Below are positions 19,503-28,931 of a stretch of 64,000 bases of DNA, piece by piece. A model generated the notes under the pieces. The model was not told where the DNA came from. It ran no database searches and saw only the letters and a program-made list of their open reading frames with translations. The DNA lies in assembly GCA_019635755.1 (NCBI GenBank), contig JAHBYW010000005.1, positions 186,001-250,000 of the forward strand, in the 5' to 3' direction. The position numbers and the translations under genes are program-made. Each line of letters begins with the position of its first letter. Position 1 is the stretch's first letter. The DNA is from Rhizobiaceae bacterium (GTDB lineage: Bacteria; Pseudomonadota; Alphaproteobacteria; Rhizobiales; Rhizobiaceae).

Positions 19503-20468
19503 CTAGTCGCCGATCATCCGCGCCAGCGCCGGCAGGTCGACGTTGCCGCCGGACAGGATGACGCCGACGCGCTTGCCCTTCACGTCGATCTTGCCGGTCA
19601 TCACCGCCGCGGCGGCGAGGCAGCCGGTCGGCTCGACGACGATCTTCATGCGGGAGGCGAAGAACTTCATCGTCTCGACCAGCTCGGCGTCCGACACGGT
19701 GACGATGCCGGCGACGCGCTCGCGGATGATCGGGAAGGTGTACCGGCCGAGCGCGCTGGTCAGCGCGCCGTCGGCGATCGACTTCGGCACCGGAATGGTC
19801 ACGACCTCGCCCCGGGCCAGCGATTGCTGGCCGTCGTTCCCGGCCTCCGGCTCGACGCCCCATACCGCCGCGCCGGGCGACAGCGCACCGGCGGAAAGCG
19901 CGGTGCCGGCGAGCAGCCCGCCACCGCCGAGCGGAGTGACGACCAGGTCGAGCGCTCCCGTCTCCTCGATCAGCTCGGCCGCCGCTGTTCCCTGGCCGGC
20001 GATGACCTCGGGGTGATCGAAGGGCGGGATCAGCGCGAGGCCGCGCTCCGACGCCAGACGGCCGGTGATCGCTTCGCGGTCCTCGGTGTAGCGGTCGTAG
20101 GTCACGACCTCGGCGCCGTAGCCGCGCGTCGCCGCGAGCTTCGAGGCCGGCGCGTCCGAGGGCATGACGATGACGGCCGGCGCGCCCTGGAGCCGCGCGG
20201 CATAGGCGATGGCCTGGGCGTGGTTGCCCGACGAGAAGGCGACGACGCCGCGCCGGCGCGCCGCATCGTCGAGCGCCGCGATGGCATTGTAGCCGCCGCG
20301 GAACTTGAAGGCGCCGACCCGCTGCAGGTTCTCCGCCTTGAAGAAGACCGTGGCGCCGGAGCGCTCGTCCGCGGTGCGCGAGGTGAGAACGGGCGTCCGG
20401 TGCGCGACGCCGGCGATGCGGCCGCGCGCGGCGGTGACGGAGGCGAAGGTCGGCGGGGTGACGGACAT
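19503..20468 (-). CDS. PLP-dependent threonine/serine dehydratase
   Basis: 321 residues from ATG at 20468, with GGAG 7 nt upstream. Fold-type II PLP enzyme: the PLP Lys lies in VGAFKFRGGYNA, followed by SSGNHAQAIAYAA and the Gly loop VTPLGGGGLLAGTAL. It lacks a C-terminal ACT domain, so it is the short, catabolic-type threonine dehydratase or serine racemase-like form rather than biosynthetic IlvA. Makes 2-oxobutanoate or pyruvate plus ammonia. Confidence 0.9.
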   Translation of the reverse strand: MSVTPPTFASVTAARGRIAGVAHRTPVLTSRTADERSGATVFFKAENLQRVGAFKFRGGYNAIAALDDAARRRGVVAFSSGNHAQAIAYAARLQGAPAVIVMPSDAPASKLAATRGYGAEVVTYDRYTEDREAITGRLASERGLALIPPFDHPEVIAGQGTAAAELIEETGALDLVVTPLGGGGLLAGTALSAGALSPGAAVWGVEPEAGNDGQQSLARGEVVTIPVPKSIADGALTSALGRYTFPIIRERVAGIVTVSDAELVETMKFFASRMKIVVEPTGCLAAAAVMTGKIDVKGKRVGVILSGGNVDLPALARMIGD

Positions 20469-20552
20469 GGCGAAGCTCCGGCGTGGAGGCCGTGCGCTAC
20501 CAAGCCGGCCCGGCAGGCGCAACGCCGGAGGCGTCACGGTGACATTTCGGCC

Positions 20553-22343
20553 TCAGCCGGCGATCGCCGCGGTGAGGCCGGGCACGATCGACCCTTCGCC
20601 GTTGACCCGGATGTCGGCGGCGTTCGCCTCGTCGGTGTCGATGTGCATCTCGGTGACGAATTTCGGGCTGACGCGGATCAGCGTCTTGCCGAAGACGAGG
20701 CCGCGCTCCTCGTCGCCGATGCGCACGTCGACCATCGTGCCGTCGGTCAGGCCGAGCCGGGCGGCGTCCTGCGGATTGGTGTGGATGTGGCGGGCGGCGA
20801 CGATCAGCCCGTCGGTCTCGAAGCGGCCGGCCGGGCCGACCAGCGTGACCGACGGCGTGCCGTCGAGCTGGCCGCTTTCGCGAACCGGCGCGTCGATGCC
20901 GACGGTGAAGCAGTCCGTCCGCGAAATCTCGACCTGGGTGCGGGCCCGCTCCGGCCCGAGGATGGCGACCCGCTCCAGCCGGCCTTTCGGGCCCTCGATG
21001 GTCACGCGTTCCTGCGACGACCACTGGCCGGGCTGGCGCAGCGGCAGGGCAGGGGTGAGCTGATAGCCCGGTCCGAACAGCGCATCGACCGCGGCGCGCG
21101 ACAGGTGCACATGGCGCGCCGAAACCGCCACGGGAATGCTGACCGGCGGCGCCTCGTGCCGCGGCGCGAGGAGGGCGGCAGTCTCCCGCGCGATCATCTC
21201 TTCCTCGGCGGCGGCCGTGACCACCACGCGCACCTGGGAACCGAACGACTGGATCTGCGGCGCCGGATGCTCGGCCAGATCGACGGAATCGTTGCGGTCG
21301 TGGTCGAGCGACAGGTCCATGAACTCCAGCCCCTCGCAGATGCGCCGGCGCATCGAGGCCGAGTTCTCGCCGATGCCGCCGGTGAAGACGAGCAGGTCGA
21401 GCCCGCCCATCGCGGCGGCATAGGCGCCGACATATTTGCGCGCCCGGTAGGCGAACACCTCGAGCGCTAGCCGCGCGTCTGCATCGCCCTCGGCCGCCTT
21501 CGCCTCGACGGCGCGCATGTCGGACGAGCCGGCAAGCGCCTTCAGCCCGCTCTCGTGGTAAAGCTGGCGCTCGACCTCCGCCACGTCGAGCCCAAGCTGG
21601 CGCGACAGGAAGCCGAACAGGCCGGGGTCCACATCGCCACCGCGCGTGCCCATGACGAGACCCTCCAGCGGCGTCAGGCCCATCGAGGTGTCGACGCTGA
21701 CGCCGTTGCTGACCGCGCAGGCGCTCGCGCCGTTGCCGAGGTGGAGCGTCACGATCTTCAGGCCGGCGAGCGGCTGGCCGATCTCGGCAGCGGCGCGGAA
21801 CGCGACCTGCCGGTGCGACGTCCCGTGGAAGCCGTAGCGGCGGAACCCCGCCTCGCGCCACGCCTTCGGCACCGCGTAGGTCGTGGCCCAGGCCGGGTTG
21901 GTGGCATGGAAGGCGGTGTCGAACACGGCGACCTGCGGGATGTCCGGCCAGACCTGCTGCGCCACGCGCACGCCGAGAAGGTTGGCCGGGTTGTGAAGCG
22001 GCGCCAGCGGCGTCAGCGTCTCGATCGCAGCCACCGTGCCGGCATCGAGCACGATCGTCTCCCGGAAGCGCTCGCCGCCATGCACGAGGCGGTGGCCGAT
22101 GGCCTCCGGCCGGCCGGCGCCGTGGCGCTCCAGCACGGCCGGAAGCGCCGCGAGCGCCGCAGCGATGTCGGCGAGCGGCGCCTGTCCCGATTCACGCGTG
22201 CCGCCGGCGCTCAGCCGGTAGGCACAGGCGCCGTTCTCGAACCGCTCATAGGTGGCCTTGAAGGTCTCGACCGCCTGCCCGGCGAGGTCGAAGACCGAGA
22301 CCTTGAGGCTGGAACTGCCGCTGTTCACGACGAGGATTTTCAA
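20553..22343 (-). CDS. Fusion of acetate kinase and PduL-type phosphotransacylase
   Basis: 596 residues from a TTG start (MKILVVNSGSSSLK is the usual AckA N-terminus; GGAG lies 9 nt upstream). Residues 1 to about 390 are acetate/propionate kinase: GHRLVHGGERF, FDTAFHATNP, YGFHGTSHR, LHLGNGAS and FTGGIGENS. After a short linker comes a complete PduL-like domain (about 400-596) with its two His motifs, VSARHVHLS and VAARHIHTNPQDAA. Together they could interconvert acyl-CoA, acyl-phosphate and carboxylate with ATP formation in one polypeptide. Normally ackA is paired with a separate pta or pduL. Confidence 0.92.
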   Translation of the reverse strand: MKILVVNSGSSSLKVSVFDLAGQAVETFKATYERFENGACAYRLSAGGTRESGQAPLADIAAALAALPAVLERHGAGRPEAIGHRLVHGGERFRETIVLDAGTVAAIETLTPLAPLHNPANLLGVRVAQQVWPDIPQVAVFDTAFHATNPAWATTYAVPKAWREAGFRRYGFHGTSHRQVAFRAAAEIGQPLAGLKIVTLHLGNGASACAVSNGVSVDTSMGLTPLEGLVMGTRGGDVDPGLFGFLSRQLGLDVAEVERQLYHESGLKALAGSSDMRAVEAKAAEGDADARLALEVFAYRARKYVGAYAAAMGGLDLLVFTGGIGENSASMRRRICEGLEFMDLSLDHDRNDSVDLAEHPAPQIQSFGSQVRVVVTAAAEEEMIARETAALLAPRHEAPPVSIPVAVSARHVHLSRAAVDALFGPGYQLTPALPLRQPGQWSSQERVTIEGPKGRLERVAILGPERARTQVEISRTDCFTVGIDAPVRESGQLDGTPSVTLVGPAGRFETDGLIVAARHIHTNPQDAARLGLTDGTMVDVRIGDEERGLVFGKTLIRVSPKFVTEMHIDTDEANAADIRVNGEGSIVPGLTAAIAG

Positions 22344-22474
22344 AGGGATGCTCTCCGGCCGGCCCGTTTCCTGCCGCCTGCCTAGCAGGTTGGCGGCGGC
22401 AGGAAAATGACGCGCGGCCCGGATGCGGGCCGTGCCGTCCTCGCGGCGGTCCGTCGCGTCCGGCCGTCGCGTCC

Positions 22475-22879
22475 CTAGCGCGGGTCGGCGAAGGGGGCGC
22501 CGGGCTCGCAGACGTAGAACAGCGCCATGCGCGCCGGCACGTCGCCCGCGTTGCGCCCGGTCATCGCAACGTCCGCCGGCTCGACGAAGACCCCGCCGGC
22601 CGCGATCGCCACGGGTTCGCGGTCGTCGAGCTCCAGGGTGAACACGCCCTCGGTCACGTAGACGGTGACCGGGAAACGATGGACGTGCCGGGGTGTGACG
22701 TCGCCCGGCAGCAGGGTGGCGAACAGGACACGGATCTCCTGCTCGGGTCCGGCCGGCATGGTCCGCACCACCTCCCGGTGCAGAGGCGTCAGCTTCGCCA
22801 TGCCGTCCTGCTGGGCGCTGCGAGTGGTGCCGACCGACAGGCCCGCGATCATGGTCTTGACGTCCGATGTCTCGTGCAT
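22475..22879 (-). CDS. Cupin-domain protein
   Basis: 134 residues from ATG at 22879, with a perfect AGGAGG upstream. A single cupin barrel: VRVLFATLLPGDVTPRHVHRFP carries the metal-binding His pair and VYVTEGVFTLEL the following strands. Small cupins bind metal and act as enzymes or sensors; no substrate can be assigned. It is divergent from a LysR regulator gene 98 bp away, which probably controls it. Confidence 0.85.
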   Translation of the reverse strand: MHETSDVKTMIAGLSVGTTRSAQQDGMAKLTPLHREVVRTMPAGPEQEIRVLFATLLPGDVTPRHVHRFPVTVYVTEGVFTLELDDREPVAIAAGGVFVEPADVAMTGRNAGDVPARMALFYVCEPGAPFADPR

Positions 22880-22977
22880 GTGGTCCTCCTCTGACGGGGA
22901 GACGCTAGCCACGGAGCCGGCCCGCGGGCAGCAGCGAGTTTGCAAAGCGGCCGCGCAAAAGTGCATAGTCGAGGCCG

Positions 22978-23871
22978 ATGTTCGCGTGGGACGACCTTCG
23001 GCATCTCATCGCCGTTTCGCGGCATGGCAGCACGCTGGCCGCCGCCAGGGCGCTCGGCGTCAACCAGTCGACCGTTCATCGCCGGCTTGCCGAACTGGAA
23101 CGCCGGGTCGGCCTCGCGCTGGTGACGCGGCATCCGGCCGGGTACCGGCTGTCCGAGGTGGGAAACGCGCTGATCGACGGCGTGCTTGCGGTCGAGACGG
23201 CGGTGACGGCGCTCGAGCGATCGGTGCAGGCGCTGAAGGACGATCTCAACGGCACGATCCGACTGACCTGTCCGGAGCCGACCGTCGCGCGGATCGCGGC
23301 GACCGGCCTGCTCGACCGCTTCCACGCGCGCTATCCGGGCCTGTCGGTGGAGTTCGTCACCAGCGACCGCTACCTGGACTTGGCGAAAGGCGAGGCGGAC
23401 GTGGCGTTCCGGTCCGGCGAGCCCGCCGACGATCGCCTCGTCGGCCGCAAGATCTGCGACTCGATCTGGGCGATCTATGCCAGCAAGGCCTATGTCCAGC
23501 AGCATGGCCGGCCGGCGTCGCTCGGCGACCTGGCCAACCACGCGCTGATCGGCTTCGACGGCATCATGCAGAACCACCGCGTCGCAACCTGGCTGCCCGG
23601 CGCAGTGCCCGGCGCGCGGATCGTCAGCCGCGCCAACAGCATGCTGGGCACGCTCTCCGCCGTGAAGGCGGGGATCGGCGTGGCGCCGCTGCCGACGACG
23701 CTTGGCGACGCGGAAGACACGCTTGTCCAGGTGCTGCCGCCGGTAGAGGCGCTGACGCGGAGCTGGTACCTGCTGTCGCATCCCGACCTCAGGAAGACGC
23801 CGCGCGTCGCGGCCTTCGTCGACCATGTGCTGGCCGACCTGCCGGCGCTGCGGACCGCCCTGATCGGTTGA
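22978..23871 (+). CDS. LysR-family transcriptional regulator
   Basis: 297 residues: winged helix-turn-helix at the N-terminus (LRHLIAVSRHGSTLAAARAL, then GVNQSTVHRRLAELE) and a LysR substrate-binding domain. The H-R-R helix form is that of the subgroup whose members usually repress or activate an adjacent divergent gene. The shared 98-bp region with the cupin gene suggests this target. It converges on the hybrid kinase gene with 5 bp between stops. Confidence 0.92.
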   Translation: MFAWDDLRHLIAVSRHGSTLAAARALGVNQSTVHRRLAELERRVGLALVTRHPAGYRLSEVGNALIDGVLAVETAVTALERSVQALKDDLNGTIRLTCPEPTVARIAATGLLDRFHARYPGLSVEFVTSDRYLDLAKGEADVAFRSGEPADDRLVGRKICDSIWAIYASKAYVQQHGRPASLGDLANHALIGFDGIMQNHRVATWLPGAVPGARIVSRANSMLGTLSAVKAGIGVAPLPTTLGDAEDTLVQVLPPVEALTRSWYLLSHPDLRKTPRVAAFVDHVLADLPALRTALIG

Positions 23872-23876
23872 GGCCG

Positions 23877-26309
23877 CTAGCCGCCCCGCGCGATGAGGTC
23901 CTTCACCCGTCGCGCGAAGGTGTCGAGCTGGAACGGCTTGGTCATCACATGCATGCCCGGCTCCAGATGGCCGTGGTTCAGCACGGCGTTCTCGGCGTAG
24001 CCGGTGACGAACAGCACTTCGAGCTTCGGCCGGGCGACGCGCGCGGCGTCGGCGAGCTGGCGGCCGTTCATGCCGCCGGGCAGGCCGACATCGGTGATCA
24101 AGAGGGCGATGGCGCGCTGCGAATTGAGGATCTTCAGCGCCGACGGACCGTCGCCCGCCTCGACCACGACGTAGCCGAGTTCTTCCAGCTGATCGACGAT
24201 CAGCATCCGGACCAGCGGCTCGTCGTCGACCACGAGGATCGTTTCCCCGCCCTCGGCGCGTGGCGGCTCGACAGGGTCCACGAGGGTCGCGGCGTCGGTC
24301 GCCGCATCGCTTCCGTGACGGGGGAGGTAGATGCAGATCATGGCGCCCTTGCCGGGTTCCGAATAGATGCGTGCCGCGCCGCCCGACTGGCCGGCGAAGC
24401 CGTAGACCATCGACAGGCCGAGGCCAGTGCCCTGGCCGATCGGCTTGGTGGTGAAGAACGGATCGAAGGCGCGTGCCGCGACGTCGGGCGTCATGCCGGT
24501 GCCCGTGTCGGACACGCAGAGCGAGACGTACTGGCCGGGGTCCAGTCCACGCTGGCGGGCGGCGCGCTCGTCCATCCAGCGGTTCGAGGTCTCGATCGTG
24601 ACCTTGCCGCCATTGGGCATCGCGTCGCGGGCGTTGATGCAGAGGTTCAGCAGCGCGTTCTCCAGCTGCCCCGCGTCGACGAAGGTGGTCCACAGGCCGG
24701 ACGCGCCGACCGTCTCCACCTGGACATGCGGACCGACGCTGCGGACGATCAGGTCGAGCATGCCGTTGACCAGCGTGTTGACGTTAACCGGCTTGGGATC
24801 GAGGGTCTGCCGCCGCGAAAAGGCGAGCAGGCGCTGCGTCAGCCCGCTGGCGCGCTTGGCGGCACCCAGCGCACCGTTGATGAAGCGGTCGAGGTCGCCG
24901 ACGCGGCCCTGCACCAGCCGTGTCTGCATCATCTCGAGGCTGCCGGAGATGCCGGCCAGGATGTTGTTGAAGTCGTGCGCCAGCCCGCCGGTCAGCTGGC
25001 CGACGGCCTCCATCTTCTGGCTCTGCCGGAGCGCTTCCTCCGCGGCCATCAGCTCGCCGGTGCGCTCGGCCACCTGCTGCTCCAGCGTCGCGTTCAGCCG
25101 CGCGAGCTCGGCCGCCTGGGCACGCGCGGCCTCGATGTCGGTGTTGGTGCCGATCCAGCTCAGGATCTCCCCGTCAGTGCCGCGAACGGGCTGGGCCCGC
25201 ACGATGAACCATCTGTACGCGCCGTCGGCCTGGCGGATGCGGAACTCGGTCTCGTAGGTCTCGCCCGTGGCAAGGGCGTGCGCCCAGGCCTCCGCGGCGC
25301 CAGGCAGATCGTCCGGGTGCACGATGGTCGTCCAGTCGGCCCCGTCCAGCGCCCCGGGAGCGGCGCCGGCATAGGCGTAGACGCGGTCGTTGAACCAGTA
25401 GAGATTGCCGTCCGGCCGCGCCGCCCAGACATGGTTGGGGACCGCCTGCGCGAACACGCGGAACTGCTCCTCGCTCTGGCGCAATGCGTTCTCGGCGCGG
25501 CGCCGCGCAGTGATGTCCTGGAAGAGTACCGCCACCTGCCGGCGGCTGGGCGGCTCGATGCGCACCGCGGCAAGCTCGAGATAGCGTCCGGTCGCGACGA
25601 GTTCCTGCTGGAAGCGGATCGGCTCGCCGGTATGCAGCACGGCGGCGTAGCGCGCCACCCAGGAATCGGCCTCGTCCGGGACCATTTCGCGCAGGCGCTG
25701 GCCGACGACATTGGGGATGCCGGCGTGGCGGGCATAGGCGTCGTTGGCCTGGATGTGAACGTAGTCGCTGTCGGGCCCATGCGGCCCGTCGAGGAACCGG
25801 ATGATGCAGAAGCCCTCGTCGATGGCGTCGAACAGGCCCTTGTAGAGCGCTTCGCTATCGGCCTGCGACTGTTCGGCCACGTGGCGCTCGGTGACGTCCG
25901 ATCCCTCGACGAAGATGCCGTTGACGCGGCCGTCCTCGCCGCGCAGCGGCTGGTAGAGGAAGTCCAGGTAGCGCTCGTCCTCCGGCGCGTCGGGCGACGG
26001 CCTGAGCGCGATGCGCGCGCCGTTGGCGGTGTAGGCCATGCCCGAGGCATAGACCTCGTCGAGGATGCGGACGAAGCCCTGCGCTTCGGTCTCCGGCAGC
26101 ACCTCCGCCACCGTGCGCCCGATGAGGTCGCGATGGCCGATCAGCTTCAGATAGCTGGGGTTTGCGAGTTCGAAGCGATGCTCTGGACCGCGGAGCAGCG
26201 CCATGAAGGTCGGGGCCTGTTCGAAAATCTGCTTGAGGACGGTCGCGACGTCCCCGCTGTCACTGCTCAATGAATCCCCCAAGAACCCGAAGACATGGCG
26301 CGGCAGCAA
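23877..26309 (-). CDS. Hybrid histidine kinase with PAS domains and C-terminal receiver
   Basis: Up to 810 residues from TTG at 26309; a second TTG at 26270 preceded by GGGGGA may be the true start. Three PAS domains (about 20-135, 145-265, 275-395; the third GNLYWFNDRVYAYAG), a coiled linker, HisKA with His445 in GGLAHDFNNILAG, an ATPase with GTGLGLSMVYG, and a receiver domain with Asp740 in LLITDVGLPGG. No membrane segment. The receiver is fused, so signalling may go through an unlinked phosphotransfer protein. The short gap to the DMT transporter gene upstream suggests cotranscription. Confidence 0.92.
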   Translation of the reverse strand: MLPRHVFGFLGDSLSSDSGDVATVLKQIFEQAPTFMALLRGPEHRFELANPSYLKLIGHRDLIGRTVAEVLPETEAQGFVRILDEVYASGMAYTANGARIALRPSPDAPEDERYLDFLYQPLRGEDGRVNGIFVEGSDVTERHVAEQSQADSEALYKGLFDAIDEGFCIIRFLDGPHGPDSDYVHIQANDAYARHAGIPNVVGQRLREMVPDEADSWVARYAAVLHTGEPIRFQQELVATGRYLELAAVRIEPPSRRQVAVLFQDITARRRAENALRQSEEQFRVFAQAVPNHVWAARPDGNLYWFNDRVYAYAGAAPGALDGADWTTIVHPDDLPGAAEAWAHALATGETYETEFRIRQADGAYRWFIVRAQPVRGTDGEILSWIGTNTDIEAARAQAAELARLNATLEQQVAERTGELMAAEEALRQSQKMEAVGQLTGGLAHDFNNILAGISGSLEMMQTRLVQGRVGDLDRFINGALGAAKRASGLTQRLLAFSRRQTLDPKPVNVNTLVNGMLDLIVRSVGPHVQVETVGASGLWTTFVDAGQLENALLNLCINARDAMPNGGKVTIETSNRWMDERAARQRGLDPGQYVSLCVSDTGTGMTPDVAARAFDPFFTTKPIGQGTGLGLSMVYGFAGQSGGAARIYSEPGKGAMICIYLPRHGSDAATDAATLVDPVEPPRAEGGETILVVDDEPLVRMLIVDQLEELGYVVVEAGDGPSALKILNSQRAIALLITDVGLPGGMNGRQLADAARVARPKLEVLFVTGYAENAVLNHGHLEPGMHVMTKPFQLDTFARRVKDLIARGG

Positions 26310-26367
26310 TAAACGCGCGGACGCTTCGTTGGTTCCGGCCCGCCCGGAATTTTCTTTCGCCGGCGGG

Positions 26368-27255
26368 TCAGCTCGCGGGCACGAGCCCGCGGCGCCTCTC
26401 GCCCAGCCAGACGATCGCCAGGCCGCTGGCGATGACCAGCGCGATGCCGGCCACCGCCAGCAGATTGGGGAACTGGCCGAACACGACCAGGCCGGAGATC
26501 ACCGCCCAGACCGAGAAGGCGTAGTAGAACGGCGCCACGGCGCTGGTCGGGCCGACGCGATAGGCCATGAAGATGAAGAAGTGGCCGAAGTTCAGGAAGA
26601 AGCCGGAGCCGGCGAGCAGCGTCAACTCGCGGGCGCCCGGCGCGACCCAGCGCTCGGTCAGGAGATGCGCCGCCCCCGCGCCGGCCAGCACCACCACGAC
26701 CGCCGACAGCGCCACGATCAGCCCGGGCACGTGGGCTGCGACGTTGCGGCCGGCGAGGTCGCGCACCGCGCACAGCACGGCGTTGCCCAGCGCCAGCGCC
26801 GCGTAGACCGAGATGCCGGCGCCGGACGGCTGCGCGACCATGATGGCGCCGGCGAAGCCGAGGCCGATCAGCGCCATCACCAAGCCGGAGATGCGCTCCC
26901 GGAAGAGGATCGACGCGCCGATCAGCACGATCAGCGGCGTCACCTGGCCGAGTGCCGTGGCGTCGGCGATCGGCATGTTGGCGAGCGCGACGACGAAGCA
27001 GAGGATCGCGCCGGTCTCCGACAGGTTGCGCGCCAGCACCCAGCGGTCGAACATCTGCGCCAGGTTGCGCCCATAGCCCAGCGCGAAGAGCAGCGGGAAA
27101 CCCCAGATGGCCGCCCACACGCCGCGCAGGAACAGCGTCTCGTAGGGCGGCAGCCCCTCGGTGGCCAGCTTCATCATGGTGTCGTTGACGACATAGGAGC
27201 CGGTGGCCACGACCATGAAGAGCGGGCCACGGAGCGGGTGGGCGGAAAGCGGCAT
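26368..27255 (-). CDS. EamA-family (DMT) transporter
   Basis: 295 residues from ATG at 27255, with about ten hydrophobic segments in two EamA repeats. [19 protein letters not shown] opens the first and [17 protein letters not shown] ends the second. DMT proteins export or import small metabolites; no substrate is evident. It diverges from argB across a 296-bp gap in which I see no other gene. Confidence 0.88.
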   Translation of the reverse strand: MPLSAHPLRGPLFMVVATGSYVVNDTMMKLATEGLPPYETLFLRGVWAAIWGFPLLFALGYGRNLAQMFDRWVLARNLSETGAILCFVVALANMPIADATALGQVTPLIVLIGASILFRERISGLVMALIGLGFAGAIMVAQPSGAGISVYAALALGNAVLCAVRDLAGRNVAAHVPGLIVALSAVVVVLAGAGAAHLLTERWVAPGARELTLLAGSGFFLNFGHFFIFMAYRVGPTSAVAPFYYAFSVWAVISGLVVFGQFPNLLAVAGIALVIASGLAIVWLGERRRGLVPAS

Positions 27256-27551
27256 GCGGGGTGTTCCGGGACGGCGGGAGCCTTCCGATAGGACGGTTGC
27301 CGCCGTCCGCGCAATGGCGATCGTTTGCGCCAGCGGCGGAATGCAGCGGGGGCGCCACCGCTGTTCGTGACGACAGGGAGGCGCGGGCTGTATCGGCCTC
27401 CGCGGATCGCCCGGATTGGCGGGACGGCGACGATGAGGTTCGACGCCGCGAACGGCGCGTTCCATCGACCAGGACGGCGGGCCGGGACCGATTTGCCCGC
27501 CGCGGCGTTTCCCGCTATCACGCGCCACCGAAATCCGGGGACAACAATCGC

Positions 27552-28448
27552 ATGACGACGGACGCCCAATCCTCAGCCGAGGCCCAGGCAGCCCTTCTCT
27601 CCCGCGCCCTGCCGTACATGCAGCGCTACGAGAACAAGACGGTCGTGGTGAAATATGGCGGCCACGCCATGGGCGACAACGCTCTGGGCAAGGCGTTCGC
27701 GCGCGACATCGCGCTGCTGAAGCAGTCGGGCGTGAACCCGATCGTGGTGCATGGCGGCGGGCCGCAGATCGGCGCCATGCTCGCCAAGATGGGCATCGAG
27801 TCCAAATTCGAGGGCGGCCTGCGCGTCACCGACCAGAAGACGGTCGAGATCGTCGAGATGGTGCTCGCCGGCTCGATCAACAAGGAGATCGTCGCGCTGA
27901 TCAACGCCGAGGGCGAATGGGCGATCGGGCTGTGCGGCAAGGACGGCAACATGGTCTTCGCCGAGAAGGCGCGCAAGACGATCACCGATCCCGACTCGAA
28001 CATCGAGCGCGTGCTGGACCTCGGCTTCGTCGGCGAACCGGTCGAGGTCGACCGCACGCTGCTCGACCTTCTGGCGCGCTCGGAGATGATCCCGGTGCTG
28101 GCGCCGGTGGCGCCCGGCCGCGACGGCCACACCTACAACATCAACGCCGACACCTTTGCGGGCGCCATCGCCGGCGCGCTGGGCGCCTCGCGCCTCCTGT
28201 TCCTGACCGACGTGCCGGGCGTGCTGGACAAGGACAAGAAGCTGATCGACGAGCTGACGGTCGCCGAGGCAAGGGCGCTGATCAAGGACGGCACGATCTC
28301 GGGCGGCATGATCCCCAAGGTCGAGACCTGCATCGAGGCGATCGAGCGGGGCGTCGAAGGCGTCGTCATCCTGAACGGCAAGACCGCGCATGCGGTGCTG
28401 CTCGAACTCTTCACCGAACACGGCGCCGGCACGCTGATCGTGCCCTAA
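27552..28448 (+). CDS. argB: Acetylglutamate kinase
   Basis: 298 residues. Family motifs: [23 protein letters not shown], and the N-acetylglutamate-binding VNAxAG-like [19 protein letters not shown]. Catalyses the second step of arginine biosynthesis, phosphorylating N-acetylglutamate. The N-terminal helix (MQRYENKTV) and overall form are those of the arginine-inhibited hexameric type. No other arginine genes are adjacent. Confidence 0.96.
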   Translation: MTTDAQSSAEAQAALLSRALPYMQRYENKTVVVKYGGHAMGDNALGKAFARDIALLKQSGVNPIVVHGGGPQIGAMLAKMGIESKFEGGLRVTDQKTVEIVEMVLAGSINKEIVALINAEGEWAIGLCGKDGNMVFAEKARKTITDPDSNIERVLDLGFVGEPVEVDRTLLDLLARSEMIPVLAPVAPGRDGHTYNINADTFAGAIAGALGASRLLFLTDVPGVLDKDKKLIDELTVAEARALIKDGTISGGMIPKVETCIEAIERGVEGVVILNGKTAHAVLLELFTEHGAGTLIVP

Positions 28449-28461
28449 TTTCAACGGGTCA

Positions 28462-28495
28462 CGTCGCGACGAAGTCGGCAAAGCCGGTCGCGACG
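28462..28495. terminator. Nested hairpin between convergent argB and the HTH gene
   Basis: CGTCGCGAC (28462-28470) pairs with GTCGCGACG (28487-28495), and inside them CGGC (28476-28479) pairs with GCCG (28483-28486). Lies 14 bp after the argB stop. A bidirectional terminator is likely; there is no strong U-tract. Confidence 0.55.
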
Positions 28496-28510
28496 GTGTG
28501 AACCGATGCC

Positions 28511-28783
28511 CTAAAGTGCCGGCGTCAGCCGCGCCGCCAGCGCCACCAGTTCTGCCTGCCGCTTGCAGCCGGTCTTGCTGAAAATGCGCAGCAGGTGCGT
28601 CTTGGCGGTGCTGCTGGCGATGCCCAGCGCGTCGGCCGTCTTCGCCAGCGCCTGGCCCCTGGCGAGTGACGCAAAGATCTGCGTCTCGGCCGGCGTAAAA
28701 TTGTAGATCGTGGCGATCGTCCGGCTACGTCGATAAAGGCCATGAGGGACATTCTCCATGCGGTCGTTGGTGACAGCCTGCAC
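28511..28783 (-). CDS. Short LuxR-type helix-turn-helix protein, possible remnant
   Basis: 90 residues from GTG at 28783 (ATG at 28759 is an alternative). The only domain is the C-terminal LuxR/GerE DNA-binding domain: YNFTPAETQIFASLARGQAL, then STAKTHLLRIFSKTGCKRQAEL. In rhizobia this domain usually ends proteins of about 370 residues; here an in-frame stop lies about 21 bp upstream of the GTG and no sensory domain is seen. It is therefore either a stand-alone regulator or the 3' remnant of a larger gene. Confidence 0.65.
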   Translation of the reverse strand: MQAVTNDRMENVPHGLYRRSRTIATIYNFTPAETQIFASLARGQALAKTADALGIASSTAKTHLLRIFSKTGCKRQAELVALAARLTPAL

Positions 28784-28931
28784 AAAGCAATGATCGTTTA
28801 CAGATCAAATTTCATCATCCGAACGGATGAGGACGGGTGCGCCGACCGGACGGCGCGGGCGGTGCCTCTTTCCGGCGTGACGGGAAACCGAGCGTGCGCG
28901 CGCACGGTCGGTGGTGCCCGGGAGCGGCGCC

